Source of the DNA: Symsagittifera roscoffensis | Lineage: Eukaryota; Xenacoelomorpha; Acoela; Convolutidae | Length of the DNA: 64,000 bases | Assembly (NCBI RefSeq): GCF_963678635.1 | Contig: NC_087063.1 | Span: 56,201,504-56,265,503, forward strand | Reading direction: 5' to 3' | Shown: piece by piece, positions 1 through 10,176 of the stretch | Position numbering within the stretch: the stretch's first letter is position 1 | Layout: each line of letters opens with the position of its first letter | Notes under the pieces: generated by a model | What the model was told of the DNA's origin: nothing | Database searches by the model: none | The model's input: the letters and a program-made list of their open reading frames with translations, nothing else | Made by a program: the position numbers and the translations under genes

Positions 1-142
1 TATCCTCAATGTGCAGATTATTGAAAGAATTTGAAGGCTATAGTGATGTAGTATGATGCCATTTATATTCTGCAGTGAGTCGATATGACGTGGATAAAAG
101 TAATTTCGGGCATTTTGTAACTTCTGTTCGATGACACTGTAC

Positions 143-505
143 CTATTTTACGAACATTGCGAGTTTCAATGAGGACATTGACCGGACTGTCCGGGGAGTA
201 TGTGACTTTCGATTCAGCATATTCGAAATTTTAGCAGTGAACCTTCCGAATTGGCGATTTTGAAGGAATAAGAGCGTTATTAGAACGATTGGCCAAACGG
301 TGAGGGCTAGAATATTCTGGTATTTTGAAATTTTAAAAATTCGAATTATGACGTCATATTTCTGAGAAACGTCAGAAACGGCCATTTTTGGCAGAAAGTC
401 GAAGAAAAACACAACAACATTAGTTGCGCTGACGATAACAACGGAAATTGCGATTGAGAAACAACGACAGATTGCAGGAAAAGCAGAGACCGTTCCGAGT
501 TGCAA
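143..505 (-). CDS. Doubtful open frame with hydrophobic segments
   Basis: This 120-codon minus-strand frame is repeated at 3914-4276 inside the second duplication copy. Its N-terminus is hydrophobic, with alternating serine, isoleucine and valine, and a second apolar stretch lies near residues 66-80, so it could encode a small membrane protein. I recognise no family. Plus-strand and minus-strand frames overlap on the other side of base 500, and the two copies are too similar to show selection. A non-coding sequence is at least as likely. Confidence 0.15.
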   Translation of the reverse strand: MQLGTVSAFPAICRCFSIAISVVIVSATNVVVFFFDFLPKMAVSDVSQKYDVIIRIFKISKYQNILALTVWPIVLITLLFLQNRQFGRFTAKISNMLNRKSHTPRTVRSMSSLKLAMFVK

Positions 506-955
506 CTTTTGTGTCGCTACAATAGTTGCAAGGCCGTTGCGAACAACGGTGAAGGGTGGAAGACAGCCTTCCGGAAGGAAGATAAGGGTCTTATTTCCCC
601 GGATTCAAAAATCCGGAGGTGTCTCGGCACTGAAACTTTTATCGACTTATATAAACTTTTAGCTTCCCTGTCATGTCCTGATTTGAATTTAATTAAATCT
701 GAATTCATTCTACTAAGATGAGAAGCTAGGAGTTGGGGGAAATGGTTGATCCATCTTCGATGGAGATGATGATTTTTATCTACTGAACAAAAACAATAAT
801 AATTCAATAAGTAGTAGTAGCCCTGTTTTTAGGAGTGACCTCGTGGTCTGGGGACACTGAGACCCAGCCATGAGCTCACTATTTCTGCAGTTAATTAAGT
901 TAATTTGGTGTTTTGACTTAAGCCGAAAGCAGTAACGTTTTTTGTCGACCCGATG

Positions 956-1223
956 TTAGAAAGACCACCGAAAGTACTGGCTTGGTAGAGAAGGTTAAAA
1001 ACATGTAAAGCTCTGTTTAGACGTTAGCCAGTCGTCTTAAGACTTAGTTTTATTTTCCGTCGATATGTATCTTCCGGGCGAATGTTACATTAGAAGGACC
1101 ACCAAAAGAACTGGCTTTGGTAGAGACGGTGAAAAACATGTAGAGCTCTGTTTAGACGTTGGCCAGTCGTCTTAGAAACTAGCTTTATTTTCCGTCGTTA
1201 TAAACTTCCGGGCGAATGTTACA
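956..1223. repeat. Two 134 bp direct repeats upstream of Ubc13 copy 1
   Basis: Bases 956-1089 and 1090-1223 are diverged direct repeats. Both contain an AGA[AC]GACCACC-like start, ACATGTARAGCTCTGTTTAGACG, GCCAGTCGTCTTA and an end CTTCCGGGCGAATGTTACA. The same pair lies at about 4727-4994 in copy 2, and copy 3 lacks it. It lies about 700 bp before the Ubc13 start, so it may belong to the promoter region, but nothing in the sequence proves that. Confidence 0.85.
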
Positions 1224-1928
1224 CTCCTATCGTAATCTCAATCGTCAATATTGCTGTGTCTGTGAGAAAATCTCTCTTCTGCTCTACCAGCGAAAATCGT
1301 CGTTCTGATCTTCGCACTTTTTCAGTTAATGCGAAATTTCAAAGTCATGACGTCTTTATTTCAGAAGGATTTTTAAAATTTATTTCGTCACTCCAAATTG
1401 ACCTCTCCTAATTCGTCAAATTGTACGATTAGTACAATTAATCCATCAAAACTGCTAATTTTCCCACTCGATTGTCACAATAAAAATTCGTGTGTTGCCA
1501 TGCATTTTGACGGCATTCTGGTCGAATGTCACATAAGCGGACGACTGTTACAATAGATGATATCTGCTTCTTGGGAAAGGCATGCAAAATCTTGTCACTA
1601 AAGTCCCTCCATAGAGGACCTTCCACACAAGATTTGTAAATTCATATCATATCAAACTATTTAATAAGTTTTCGGGGTCATTCTGGTCGAATGGCACAAT
1701 TTTGTGTAGTTTTCGATCGATCAATGTTTCTGAATACTTATTTGATGACAGCAATTTCTTGCTCGTTATTTTTTAACGAGTAGAACATCGCCTGAGACAC
1801 GCGTAACCCTTTTTTTTGTATATCAAGTTTTCACTTTTTCATTTCGTTTCTTCGAAATAGTGACTTTAATCTCATTCTGTCTGCTTTCTTGCAATGCTGA
1901 TGTTTGTGCTTCGCTTTTGTAGGTAGTT

Positions 1929-2387
1929 ATGAGTGGGGGCTTGCCGCGTCGTATTATGAAAGAAACGCAACGACTGGTAACTGAACCAGTTCCTGGAATT
2001 GATGCTAAACCCCACGACAACAATGCAAGATATTTCAAAATTACGATAGATGGACCAAAGGATTCGCCTTACGAGGGCGGTAAATATCATTTGGAACTAT
2101 TTCTACCCGAAGAGTACCCAATGGCGGCACCCAAGGTCAGGTTTACAACTAAGATCTATCATCCGAATATCGACAAGCTGGGTCGGATTTGCCTGGATGT
2201 TCTTAAAGACAAATGGAGCCCTGCTCTACAGATTCGCACAGTACTATTGTCTATTCAGGCACTTTTGAGTGCTCCGAATCCAGATGACCCCTTGGCAAAT
2301 GACGTCGCGGAGCAGTGGAAGTCGAATGAAGATCAAGCCGTTGAAACAGCTAGAGCTTGGACGCGTCTCTATGCTAATGGAAACTGA
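1929..2387 (+). CDS. ubc13: Ubiquitin-conjugating enzyme E2 N (Ubc13), copy 1
   Basis: This 152-residue protein is full length for the Ubc13/UBE2N family. With a Uev partner, that family builds lysine-63-linked ubiquitin chains in DNA-damage tolerance and innate signalling. The E2 fold is complete: an LPRR N-terminal helix, an [17 protein letters not shown] core, an HPNI motif (residues about 77-80), the catalytic cysteine in [16 protein letters not shown] (Cys about 87), and [20 protein letters not shown] in the C-terminal half. The methionine was chosen because MSGGLPRRI is the usual family start. The coding region has no intron. A TTTTGTAG just before GTAGTTATG looks like a splice acceptor (5' UTR intron or trans-splice site; inference). 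AATAAA at 2642 is a plausible polyadenylation signal. Confidence 0.97.
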   Translation: MSGGLPRRIMKETQRLVTEPVPGIDAKPHDNNARYFKITIDGPKDSPYEGGKYHLELFLPEEYPMAAPKVRFTTKIYHPNIDKLGRICLDVLKDKWSPALQIRTVLLSIQALLSAPNPDDPLANDVAEQWKSNEDQAVETARAWTRLYANGN

Positions 2388-2641
2388 AGATGATAACTCT
2401 TACATCTAATCCTGCACATATTATAATTCAATGCTGTTTCATTTACTACGTCGTAATTTTTTCTGAATGAAAAACTGATGGAATGTCTGATAATTATGTA
2501 CCATTTTTGAATTTAGTTTGATTCCCCGATTTTTTCGCATCAAATAATCTAGTATTTTTCATTTGATGAAGCTTTATTAGTTTTTTTTTCACCAGCGAGT
2601 GTACTATTTCATTACGAAAGCACTTTTTTTTCAACCTCGCG

Positions 2642-2647
2642 AATAAA
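2642..2647 (+). promoter_or_regulatory. Candidate polyadenylation signal of Ubc13 copy 1
   Basis: An AATAAA hexamer about 255 bases after the Ubc13 stop codon. It is preserved at 6412-6417 in copy 2 and 10430-10435 in copy 3. AATAAA is common by chance in AT-rich DNA, so only the position supports it. Confidence 0.4.
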
Positions 2648-3048
2648 ACTTCTCATTTGGCAGAACTGTCGCTCATTGCTGCGGTGATTTGATAACATGT
2701 TTAGACTGCTTTATTGAGGGCTACTGTTTGCCTGTTGTCAAGCAATCATGGCGAAGGACGCGAGATTCGTTAACTCCAGGTCTTTGGGCTGATTCCTGCA
2801 CTGCACATAGTTACCTTTTTCAAGGTCCATATTAAGAGACAATGAACGTAGTGAAGAGTTTTACATAATCCGTGATGATTGTTTCGTTTGTTTTGTTTTC
2901 AGGAAAAACACTTTTCATGCTTGAATTCAAATTCAAGCTTTGATATCTTCTGAAGATCTTTGAAAATGAAACATTTTGCCTTAATTTTTTTACTATTCTT
3001 TCGCAAGTGTTTATTGAAGAAGTCATGAAGTAAATTGTTCCCCACACC

Positions 3049-3249
3049 ATGGATACCGTTTTTAGTGAGCAGCAAGGAGGGGTATCCGTGAGCACAAATG
3101 AAGTTGAGGGGGATAAACTAGATAATGTTTCGAACGAGGTTGTAAAACTAAAAGCCTTAAATAACGAATTGAACCTTCGAGTAGTATATGTTGGGGCTGA
3201 AGTGGGGGTGGTTGGTAAACGACGAAAAAAGAAGAAAACAAAGGAGTGA
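3049..3249 (+). CDS. Hypothetical short frame downstream of Ubc13, copy 1
   Basis: This 66-codon frame follows the good start context CACACCATGG. Its first part is acidic and heptad-like (residues about 20-45) and its end is strongly basic (KRRKKKKTKE). The sequence GGTTG/GTAAAC just before the basic part could be a splice donor, so this may be a first exon whose remainder lies elsewhere. The lysine-rich tail loosely recalls the N-terminal region of methionine aminopeptidase 2, but that alone is not identification. The frame is shared with copies 2 and 3 only up to GGTTGGT. Confidence 0.35.
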   Translation: MDTVFSEQQGGVSVSTNEVEGDKLDNVSNEVVKLKALNNELNLRVVYVGAEVGVVGKRRKKKKTKE

Positions 3250-4726
3250 TGAAGAAAAAGTTAAAACTCAGAATTGTTTTATGTGTGTGAAAAAACTCAA
3301 ATGAGAAACCAAGCAACCAAGTTGTAATTGAAAACTGAAATATTTAGTTGAGTTTTGAAGTTGTTGCATTTATAAATTTGCATTTTGATTTTAGTTAAGT
3401 GGCTTCAGATACACCTACTTACTATTTATTTAGAAAGGCTTGAGTGAAAGAGTATAGTTAAATAATCCAGCCTGCATGACTGTTTTTAATCAGCTAGGAG
3501 AACTGATCACTTTGTGGTGACATGAAAGGCTTGGGTAATCTCTCGAAGAGGAAGATTGTTTCATTGTTTTTTCTAACCACAGAGTTTCTTAGTTTTAATA
3601 TTCAGGACAATAACAAGCGAGATTTCCGAAGGGAAGAAGCATAGTAGGATAATTTTAGCTTGTTGGTTGGCAGGACTGTCCTGAAAACCAACACCTTTTA
3701 AATTTAGGAGAAAAAGTTTTTAACTAGGACATTGACATTGGAAGTCGGAAAATGTGTTTTATCTTAGGTCATATCCTCAATGTGCAGATTATTGAAAGAA
3801 TTTGAAGGCTATAGTGATGTAGTATGATGCCATTTATATTCTGCAGTGAGTCGATATGACGTGGATAAAAGTAATTTCGGGCATTTTGTAACTTCTGTTC
3901 GATGACACTGTACCTATTTTACGAACATTGCGAGTTTCAATGAGGACATTGACCGGACTGTCCGGGGAGTATGTGACTTTCGATTCAGCATATTCGAAAT
4001 TTTAGCAGTGAACCTTCCGAATTGGCGATTTTGAAGGAATAAGAGCGTTATTAGAACGATTGGCCAAACGGTGAGGGCTAGAATATTCTGGTATTTTGAA
4101 ATTTTAAAAATTCGAATTATGACGTCATATTTCTGAGAAACGTCAGAAACGGCCATTTTTGGCAGAAAGTCGAAGAAAAACACAACAACATTAGTTGCGC
4201 TGACGATAACAACGGAAATTGCGATTGAGAAACAACGACAGATTGCAGGAAAAGCAGAGACCGTTCCGAGTTGCAACTTTTGTGTCGCTACAATAGTTGC
4301 AAGGCCGTTGCGAACAACGGTGAAGGGTGGAAGACAGCCTTCCGGAAGGAAGATAAGGGTCTTATTTCCCCGGATTCAAAAATCCGGAGGTGTCTCGGCA
4401 CTGAAACTTTTATCGACTTATATAAACTTTTAGCTTCCCTGTCATGTACTGATTTGAATTTAATTAAATCTGAATTCATTCTACTAAGATGAGAAGCTAG
4501 GAGTTGGGGGAAATGGTTGATCCATCTTCGATGGAGATGATGATTTTTATCTACTGAACAAAAACAATAATAATTCAATAAGTAGTAGTAGCCCTGTTTT
4601 TAGGAGTGACCTCGTGGTCTGGGGACACTGAGACCCAGCCATGAGCTCACTATTTCTGCATGTAATTAAGTTAATTTGGTGTTTTGACTTAAGCCGAAAG
4701 CAGTAACGTTTTTTGTCGACCCGATG

Positions 4727-4994
4727 TTAGAAAGACCACCGAAAGTACTGGCTTGGTAGAGAAGGTTAAAAACATGTAAAGCTCTGTTTAGACGTTAGCC
4801 AGTCGTCTTAAGACTTAGTTTTATTTTCCGTCGATATGTATCTTCCGGGCGAATGTTACATTAGAAGGACCACCAAAAGAACTGGCTTTGGTAGAGACGG
4901 TGAAAAACATGTAGAGCTCTGTTTAGACGTTGGCCAGTCGTCTTAGAAACTAGCTTTATTTTCCGTCGATATAAACTTCCGGGCGAATGTTACA
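4727..4994. repeat. Two 134 bp direct repeats upstream of Ubc13 copy 2
   Basis: Same diverged repeat pair as in copy 1, shifted by 3,771 bp. The internal differences between the two repeat units are also the same, so the pair existed before the 3.77 kb duplication. Confidence 0.85.
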
Positions 4995-5698
4995 CTCCTA
5001 TCGTAATCTCAATCGTCAATATTGCTGTGTCTGTGAGAAAATCTCTCTTCTGCTCTACCAGCGAAAATCGTCGTTCTGATCTTCGCACTTTTTCAGTTAA
5101 TGCGAAATTTCAAAGTCATGACGTCTTTATTTCAGAAGGATTTTTAAAATTTATTTCGTCACTCCAAATTGACCTCTCCTGATTCGTCAAATTGTACGAT
5201 TAGTACAATTAATCCATCAAAACTGCTAATTTTCCCACTCGATTGTCACAATAAAAATTCGTGTGTTGCCATGCATTTTGACGGCATTCTGGTCGAATGT
5301 CACATAAGCGGACGACTGTTACAATAGATGATATCTGCTTCTTGGGAAAGGCATGCAAAATCTTGTCACTAAAGTCCCTCCATAGAGGACCTTCCACACA
5401 AGATTTGTAAATTCATATCATATCAAACTATTTAATAAGTTTTCGGGGTCATTCTGGTCGAATGGCACAATTTTGTGTAGTTTTCGATCGATCAATGTTT
5501 CTGAATACTTATTTGATGACAGCAATTTCTTGCTCGTTATTTTTTAACGAGTAGAACATCGCCTGAGACACGCGTAACCCTTTTTTTGTATATCAAGTTT
5601 TCACTTTTTCATTTCGTTTCTTCGAAATAGTGACTTTAATCTCATTCTGTCTGCTTTCTTGCAATGCTGATGTTTGTGCTTCGCTTTTGTAGGTAGTT

Positions 5699-6157
5699 AT
5701 GAGTGGGGGCTTGCCGCGTCGTATTATGAAAGAAACGCAACGACTGGTAACTGAACCAGTTCCTGGAATTGATGCTAAACCCCACGACAACAATGCAAGA
5801 TATTTCAAAATTACGATAGATGGACCAAAGGATTCGCCTTACGAGGGCGGTAAATATCATTTGGAACTATTTCTACCCGAAGAGTACCCAATGGCGGCAC
5901 CCAAGGTCAGGTTTACAACTAAGATCTATCATCCGAATATCGACAAGCTGGGTCGGATTTGCCTGGATGTTCTTAAAGACAAATGGAGCCCTGCTCTACA
6001 GATTCGCACAGTACTATTGTCTATTCAGGCACTTTTGAGTGCTCCGAATCCAGATGACCCCTTGGCAAATGACGTCGCGGAGCAGTGGAAGTCGAATGAA
6101 GATCAAGCCGTTGAAACAGCTAGAGCTTGGACGCGTCTCTATGCTAATGGAAACTGA
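5699..6157 (+). CDS. ubc13: Ubiquitin-conjugating enzyme E2 N (Ubc13), copy 2
   Basis: The protein is identical to copy 1 over all 152 residues, including the active-site cysteine in GRICLDV, and the reading frame is undamaged. The upstream region (pair of direct repeats, pyrimidine-rich tract, TTTTGTAG just before GTAGTTATG) and the 3' flank are preserved, so this copy should be as expressible as copy 1. A base difference in the 3' flank (ATTACAAAAG here, ATTACGAAAG in copies 1 and 3) distinguishes it. Confidence 0.97.
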   Translation: MSGGLPRRIMKETQRLVTEPVPGIDAKPHDNNARYFKITIDGPKDSPYEGGKYHLELFLPEEYPMAAPKVRFTTKIYHPNIDKLGRICLDVLKDKWSPALQIRTVLLSIQALLSAPNPDDPLANDVAEQWKSNEDQAVETARAWTRLYANGN

Positions 6158-6818
6158 AGATGATAACTCTTACATCTAATCCTGCACATATTATAATTCA
6201 ATGCTGTTTCATTTACTACGTCGTAATTTTTTCTGAATGAAAAACTGATGGAATGTCTGATAATTATGTACCATTTTTGAATTTAGTTTGATTCCCCGAT
6301 TTTTTCGCATCAAATAATCTAGTATTTTTCATTTGATGAAGCTTTATTAGTTTTTTTTTCACCAGCGAGTGTACTATTTCATTACAAAAGCACTTTTTTT
6401 TCAACCTCGCGAATAAAACTTCTCATTTGGCAGAACTGTCGCTCATTGCTGCGGTGATTTGATAACATGTTTAGACTGCTTTATTGAGGGCTACTGTTTG
6501 CCTGTTGTCAAGCAATCATGGCGAAGGACGCGAGATTCGTTAACTCCAGGTCTTTGGGCTGATTCCTGCACTGCACATAGTTACCTTTTTCAAGGTCCAT
6601 ATTAAGAGACAATGAACGTAGTGAAGAGTTTTACATAATCCGTGATGATTGTTTCGTTTGTTTTGTTTTCAGGAAAAACACTTTTCATGCTTGAATTCAA
6701 ATTCAAGCTTTGATATCTTCTGAAGATCTTTGAAAATGAAACATTTTGCCTTAATTTTTTTACTATTCTTTCGCAAGTGTTTATTGAAGAAGTCATGAAG
6801 TAAATTGTTCCCCACACC

Positions 6819-7238
6819 ATGGATACCGTTTTTAGTGAGCAGCAAGGAGGGGTATCCGTGAGCACAAATGAAGTTGAGGGGGATAAACTAGATAATGTTT
6901 CGAACGAGGTTGTAAAACTAAAAGCCTTAAATAACGAATTGAACCTTCGAGTAGTATATGTTGGGGCTGAAGTGGGGGTGGTTGGTGACCCCCATGTTTT
7001 AAGATGGGGAATAGAGCATCGGTCAACAACCTATGTGCTCGGTCAGCAACCTATAAGATTGGGAATGGTTTTCCTATGTATTAAGATAGGTAATATGTTA
7101 TGCCATAGGTTTGAGATGGTAAGTTTCAGAAAATTCTCTCGGCACCCGATCTTACCATGTTTTAAGATAGTGTATAGACTTCTCTATATAAAAGTAATAG
7201 ACATTCAAAGTATTAAGATAAGTTTTGCCATGTATTAA
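6819..7238 (+). pseudogene. Chimeric version of the short downstream frame, copy 2
   Basis: The first 56 codons repeat the copy 1 frame that starts MDTVFSEQ. After GGTTGGT the basic tail is replaced by reading through a TTAAGATA-type repeat, which extends the frame to 139 codons with no recognisable domain. The extension is best read as accidental. If the copy 1 frame is a real exon, this copy has lost its continuation. Confidence 0.4.
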
Positions 7239-7540
7239 GATACGAGATTTGAGATGGTAAGTTTCAAAAAAGTTTTAGCCCCCGAATTTTTTGGAGCTCG
7301 AGTTTGCCGATACATGCGTTTCTTAGCTAACTCCTACGATTTGAGATATGTAAGGGCTATCTTAAAAAATTTCGGTATAATAAATTTGAGATGGTAATTT
7401 TAAGAATTTTTTTTTTCTAAATTTTACTTGCATATACATTTTTATCTTGAAAAAAAAAACATTTTTTTTCTTGAGAAATCGAAAAAAATTTTTTTTGGAT
7501 GTTAAGCTTCAGATGGTAAGTTTCGACAACTGAGCTCAGG
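6987..7540. repeat. AT-rich repeat with CATGTATTAAGATA / GAGATGGTAAGTTTC motifs
   Basis: Variants of CATGT[TA]TTAAGATA and TTTGAGATGGTAAGTTTC recur about every 40-140 bases here, sometimes in inverted form (GGCTATCTTA, GATCTTACCATG). A related block lies at 10,998-11,560 and shortened versions at 13,057-13,350 and 22,510-22,800. In each case it joins a Maverick fragment to other DNA. It could be the terminal repeat of a mobile element or a degenerate satellite. I see no gene in it. Confidence 0.6.
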
Positions 7541-7615
7541 AATTCTTTCGATAATTTTGAACAAGTAAACTTTTAAAAGTAACTGATCTAAAAACAAAGA
7601 ATTTGATAGTTTGAC

Positions 7616-7825
7616 TTACACGTATTTAGGTATTGAATCAACAATGTCCCATACACAAGTCTTATGTAGTGGGCAAATGTTATTGAACACTGTCTTACAT
7701 TCTAGGTTGAAGAAATGTCTCGGTTTAGCAATTAAACAGTATTCATTCACTATTTTTTCTGAAGTTTTAGCTCTGAAGAAAAACAAAATAGATAGTACAG
7801 AGACAATTACGATGGAAAGTCCCAA
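7616..7825 (-). pseudogene. Maverick-associated membrane peptide, fragment M1
   Basis: A minus-strand frame of about 69 codons starts with a hydrophobic segment (IVIVSVLSILFFF) and continues into a soluble part with regularly placed cysteines (LECK, ICPLHKTCVWD) ending at KYV. It follows the major-capsid pseudogene. Homologous copies lie at about 11,635, 14,770, 17,930, 21,081, 24,210 and 27,375. The role is unknown. The order capsid then a small membrane protein fits a virion-associated function, which is inference. Confidence 0.45.
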
Positions 7826-7858
7826 AAAATTACAATGTGTTTATAGGAACCTGAAAAC

Positions 7859-9140
7859 TCAAAGAAAATAAACTTTTTTAGCGACTGTTCCCAATATGTC
7901 AATTTGAATGTTTGATAATCTTTCTCCCAAGACTATCACTTCCGTTACTTGCTCCAAGTGAAACTGGAAAAACATTTCAAATCTCAAGCTTTCTCAGCTA
8001 AGTTCTGGTTAATCCAACTGTTCAGCTGCATCCTGTTGTGAAGTCAAGTCAAAAACTAGATTATAGTGATTTGGCAAATTTCCCATAGGAAGAGCTGGAA
8101 AATCTTCGTTAAACTGCATTGCTTTCTTTATTGTAACATAGGGGCGACAATGAGAAGTTGAATCTAATGAAATAATTGCTCTTTCACCCCGATTAATTCT
8201 AAGCTCTTAAATGAAATTGTTGATAGTTGAAAGAATTTCCATGAAATGATCCCGCAACGGCTGAATTTGTATTCATTGCAGCAGCTATTCTCATTGGGGC
8301 ATTATTGAAAACATTTCCTGAATAAACTGATTTTGACGAGACGGAATGATAAAGATTCTTGCTAACGTTGCCATGTAATTTCAATGAGCAGATTCCCTTT
8401 CCAGATTGCATTGCAAGTATTGATGATTAGGTTCAGCTACTAAAATTCTTCTAGTAAACAGCGAACAATCAACAATTTTCAGATTAACTTTTGGGTTATT
8501 AGACAGCATGTAAAAATTAGGTCTAGCTCGAATTAATTTAATTCGAAGTTCAGTTTTTCGTAGTAATAATTTTTCACAAGTAAACAAATCAATGGCAAGC
8601 CTGCCATAAAGTGAAAAAGTTATTCCTGATTCTAAAGAGTTAGTCCTATCAGTGAACGGATACATATCAAATGCTTCCGGAAATTCTTCAAAACTATATC
8701 CGTGACAAGCAACTTTTCCTTTATTACTCACTGCCGTTGAGTTGAGTTTGTGCGATGTTTGTGCTTCATGAAGATATAATCCATTGGCGTTGTAGACCAT
8801 TGTATTGTTAAATTAAACTTCATAATTGGAGAATAGAAAATGTAGTAGATTGTTTACATAAATTAAGTAAGTTTGTGGGTCCTCATCTGAGTCATCTTCT
8901 GATTTCGCTGTATATTCTGCTTCTTTTTTGAAAGCATCAAACAGTCTTTCTTTGAATAATTGAAGCTTTAAACTGAGGTGGGTTTCACGTATTTCCAAAT
9001 AAAGGCTACGGTCCGTCTCAAATTCAAACTCAATACTGCTTTCATCCAGAGATGTACTGGGAAATACTTCTTGGCTGTAAGATGAAATAATTGTTTCCAA
9101 AACTGGGATTTAATCAAAAATTTCCAAAGAAGAATTTGTA
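7859..9140 (-). pseudogene. Maverick/Polinton major capsid protein pseudogene, copy M1
   Basis: The minus strand reads as a decayed double-jelly-roll (hexon-type) capsid protein of the Maverick/Polinton family, the product that forms the presumed virion shell. Visible pieces in order are FPSTSLDESSIEFEFETDRS; LHLSLKLQLFK-like text; VNNLLHFLFSNYEV; then MVYNANGLYLHEAQ, SGITFSLYGRLAIDLFTCEK, RIKLIRARPNFYMLS and CSLFTRRILVAEPNHQYLQ; and last NTNSAVAGSFHGN with FNYQQFHLR. A TAA interrupts after NYEV, a frameshift follows the ESAH text at about 8,381, and an in-frame stop lies upstream of the FPSTS segment. Family assignment is from established knowledge; inactivity is seen directly. Confidence 0.8.
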
Positions 9141-9294
9141 AAAGCTCCGTACCGAAACTGACAACTTTGATTTATACTCGTTTTATTTTGTCAAAAATTT
9201 CTTTGCGAGAGAGACTTGTTTCGAACTACTTTTTCGAGAAATGTCTATTAGTTCTACGCTTGTATTTCTTTTTTCCACCTAAATGTTTTTGTTC
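9141..9294 (-). mobile_element. Maverick remnant fused to the Ubc13 upstream region
   Basis: These bases match the stretch preceding the major-capsid gene in the complete Maverick units (for example 16,280-16,440). They end abruptly at 9294/9295, where Ubc13-block DNA begins. They bring Maverick DNA to within about 425 bp of the third Ubc13 start codon. Confidence 0.75.
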
Positions 9295-9717
9295 GCATTT
9301 TGACGGCATTCTGGTCGAATGTCACACATAAGCGGACGACTGTTACAATAGATGATATCTGCTTCTTGGGAAAGGCATGCAAAATCTTGTCACTAAAGTC
9401 CCTCCATAGAGGACCTTCCACACAAGATTTGTAAATTCATATCAAACTATTTAATAAGTTTTCGGGGTCATTCTGGTCGAATGGCACAATTTTGTGTAGT
9501 TTTCGATCGATCAATGTTTCTGAATACTTATTTGATGACAGCAATTTCTTGCTCGTTATTTTTTAACGAGTAGAACATCGCCTGAGACACGCGTAACCCT
9601 TTTTTTGTATATCAAGTTTTCACTTTTTCATTTCGTTTCTTCGAAATAGTGACTTTAATCTCATTCTGTCTGCTTTCTTGCAATGCTGATGTTTGTGCTT
9701 CGCTTTTGTAGGTAGTT

Positions 9718-10176
9718 ATGAGTGGGGGCTTGCCGCGTCGTATTATGAAAGAAACGCAACGACTGGTAACTGAACCAGTTCCTGGAATTGATGCTAAACC
9801 CCACGACAACAATGCAAGATATTTCAAAATTACGATAGATGGACCAAAGGATTCGCCTTACGAGGGCGGTAAATATCATTTGGAACTATTTCTACCCGAA
9901 GAGTACCCAATGGCGGCACCCAAGGTCAGGTTTACAACTAAGATCTATCATCCGAATATCGACAAGCTGGGTCGGATTTGCCTGGATGTTCTTAAAGACA
10001 AATGGAGCCCTGCTCTACAGATTCGCACAGTACTATTGTCTATTCAGGCACTTTTGAGTGCTCCGAATCCAGATGACCCCTTGGCAAATGACGTCGCGGA
10101 GCAGTGGAAGTCGAATGAAGATCAAGCCGTTGAAACAGCTAGAGCTTGGACGCGTCTCTATGCTAATGGAAACTGA
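9718..10176 (+). CDS. ubc13: Ubiquitin-conjugating enzyme E2 N (Ubc13), copy 3
   Basis: A third intact 152-codon Ubc13 frame, identical in protein to the others, with the catalytic cysteine motif GRICLDV and the HPNI motif. Unlike copies 1 and 2 it keeps only about 420 bp of the original upstream DNA. Beyond 9295 it is preceded by capsid-gene remnants of a Maverick and lacks the paired 134 bp repeats. It may therefore have a changed promoter, but the polypyrimidine tract and TTTTGTAG before the start are kept. Confidence 0.97.
   Translation: MSGGLPRRIMKETQRLVTEPVPGIDAKPHDNNARYFKITIDGPKDSPYEGGKYHLELFLPEEYPMAAPKVRFTTKIYHPNIDKLGRICLDVLKDKWSPALQIRTVLLSIQALLSAPNPDDPLANDVAEQWKSNEDQAVETARAWTRLYANGN

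Larger units (their letters stand above)
1..3771. repeat. Tandem segmental duplication, copy 1 (3.77 kb)
   Basis: The block starting TATCCTCAATGTGCAG at base 1 restarts at 3772 in direct orientation and stays nearly identical, with scattered single-base differences, up to base 3216 (copy 2 diverges at 6987). It contains a pair of 134 bp direct repeats, the Ubc13 gene and a short downstream reading frame. Bases 3217-3771 occur only in copy 1 and form the bridge between the two copies. The left edge is cut by the window. Confidence 0.93.
3772..6986. repeat. Tandem segmental duplication, copy 2
   Basis: This is the direct repeat of bases 1-3216 at an offset of 3,770-3,771 bp. It diverges from copy 1 at the GGTTGGT sequence near 6986: copy 1 goes on with AAACGACG and copy 2 with GACCCCCATG, entering a TTAAGATA-type repeat. 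Substitutions are very few, so the duplication is recent, or is an unresolved haplotype in the assembly. Confidence 0.93.

Noticed and set aside
500-807. Frames at 500-721 (plus) and 517-807 (minus)
   Set aside because: They overlap on opposite strands, resemble nothing, and their duplication at 4271 and 4288 adds no independent support.
2050-2268. Second plus-strand frame inside Ubc13 and the minus frames 1823-2038 and 1872-2090
   Set aside because: Shadow frames of an intact, strongly conserved gene; copies recur only because the gene is duplicated.
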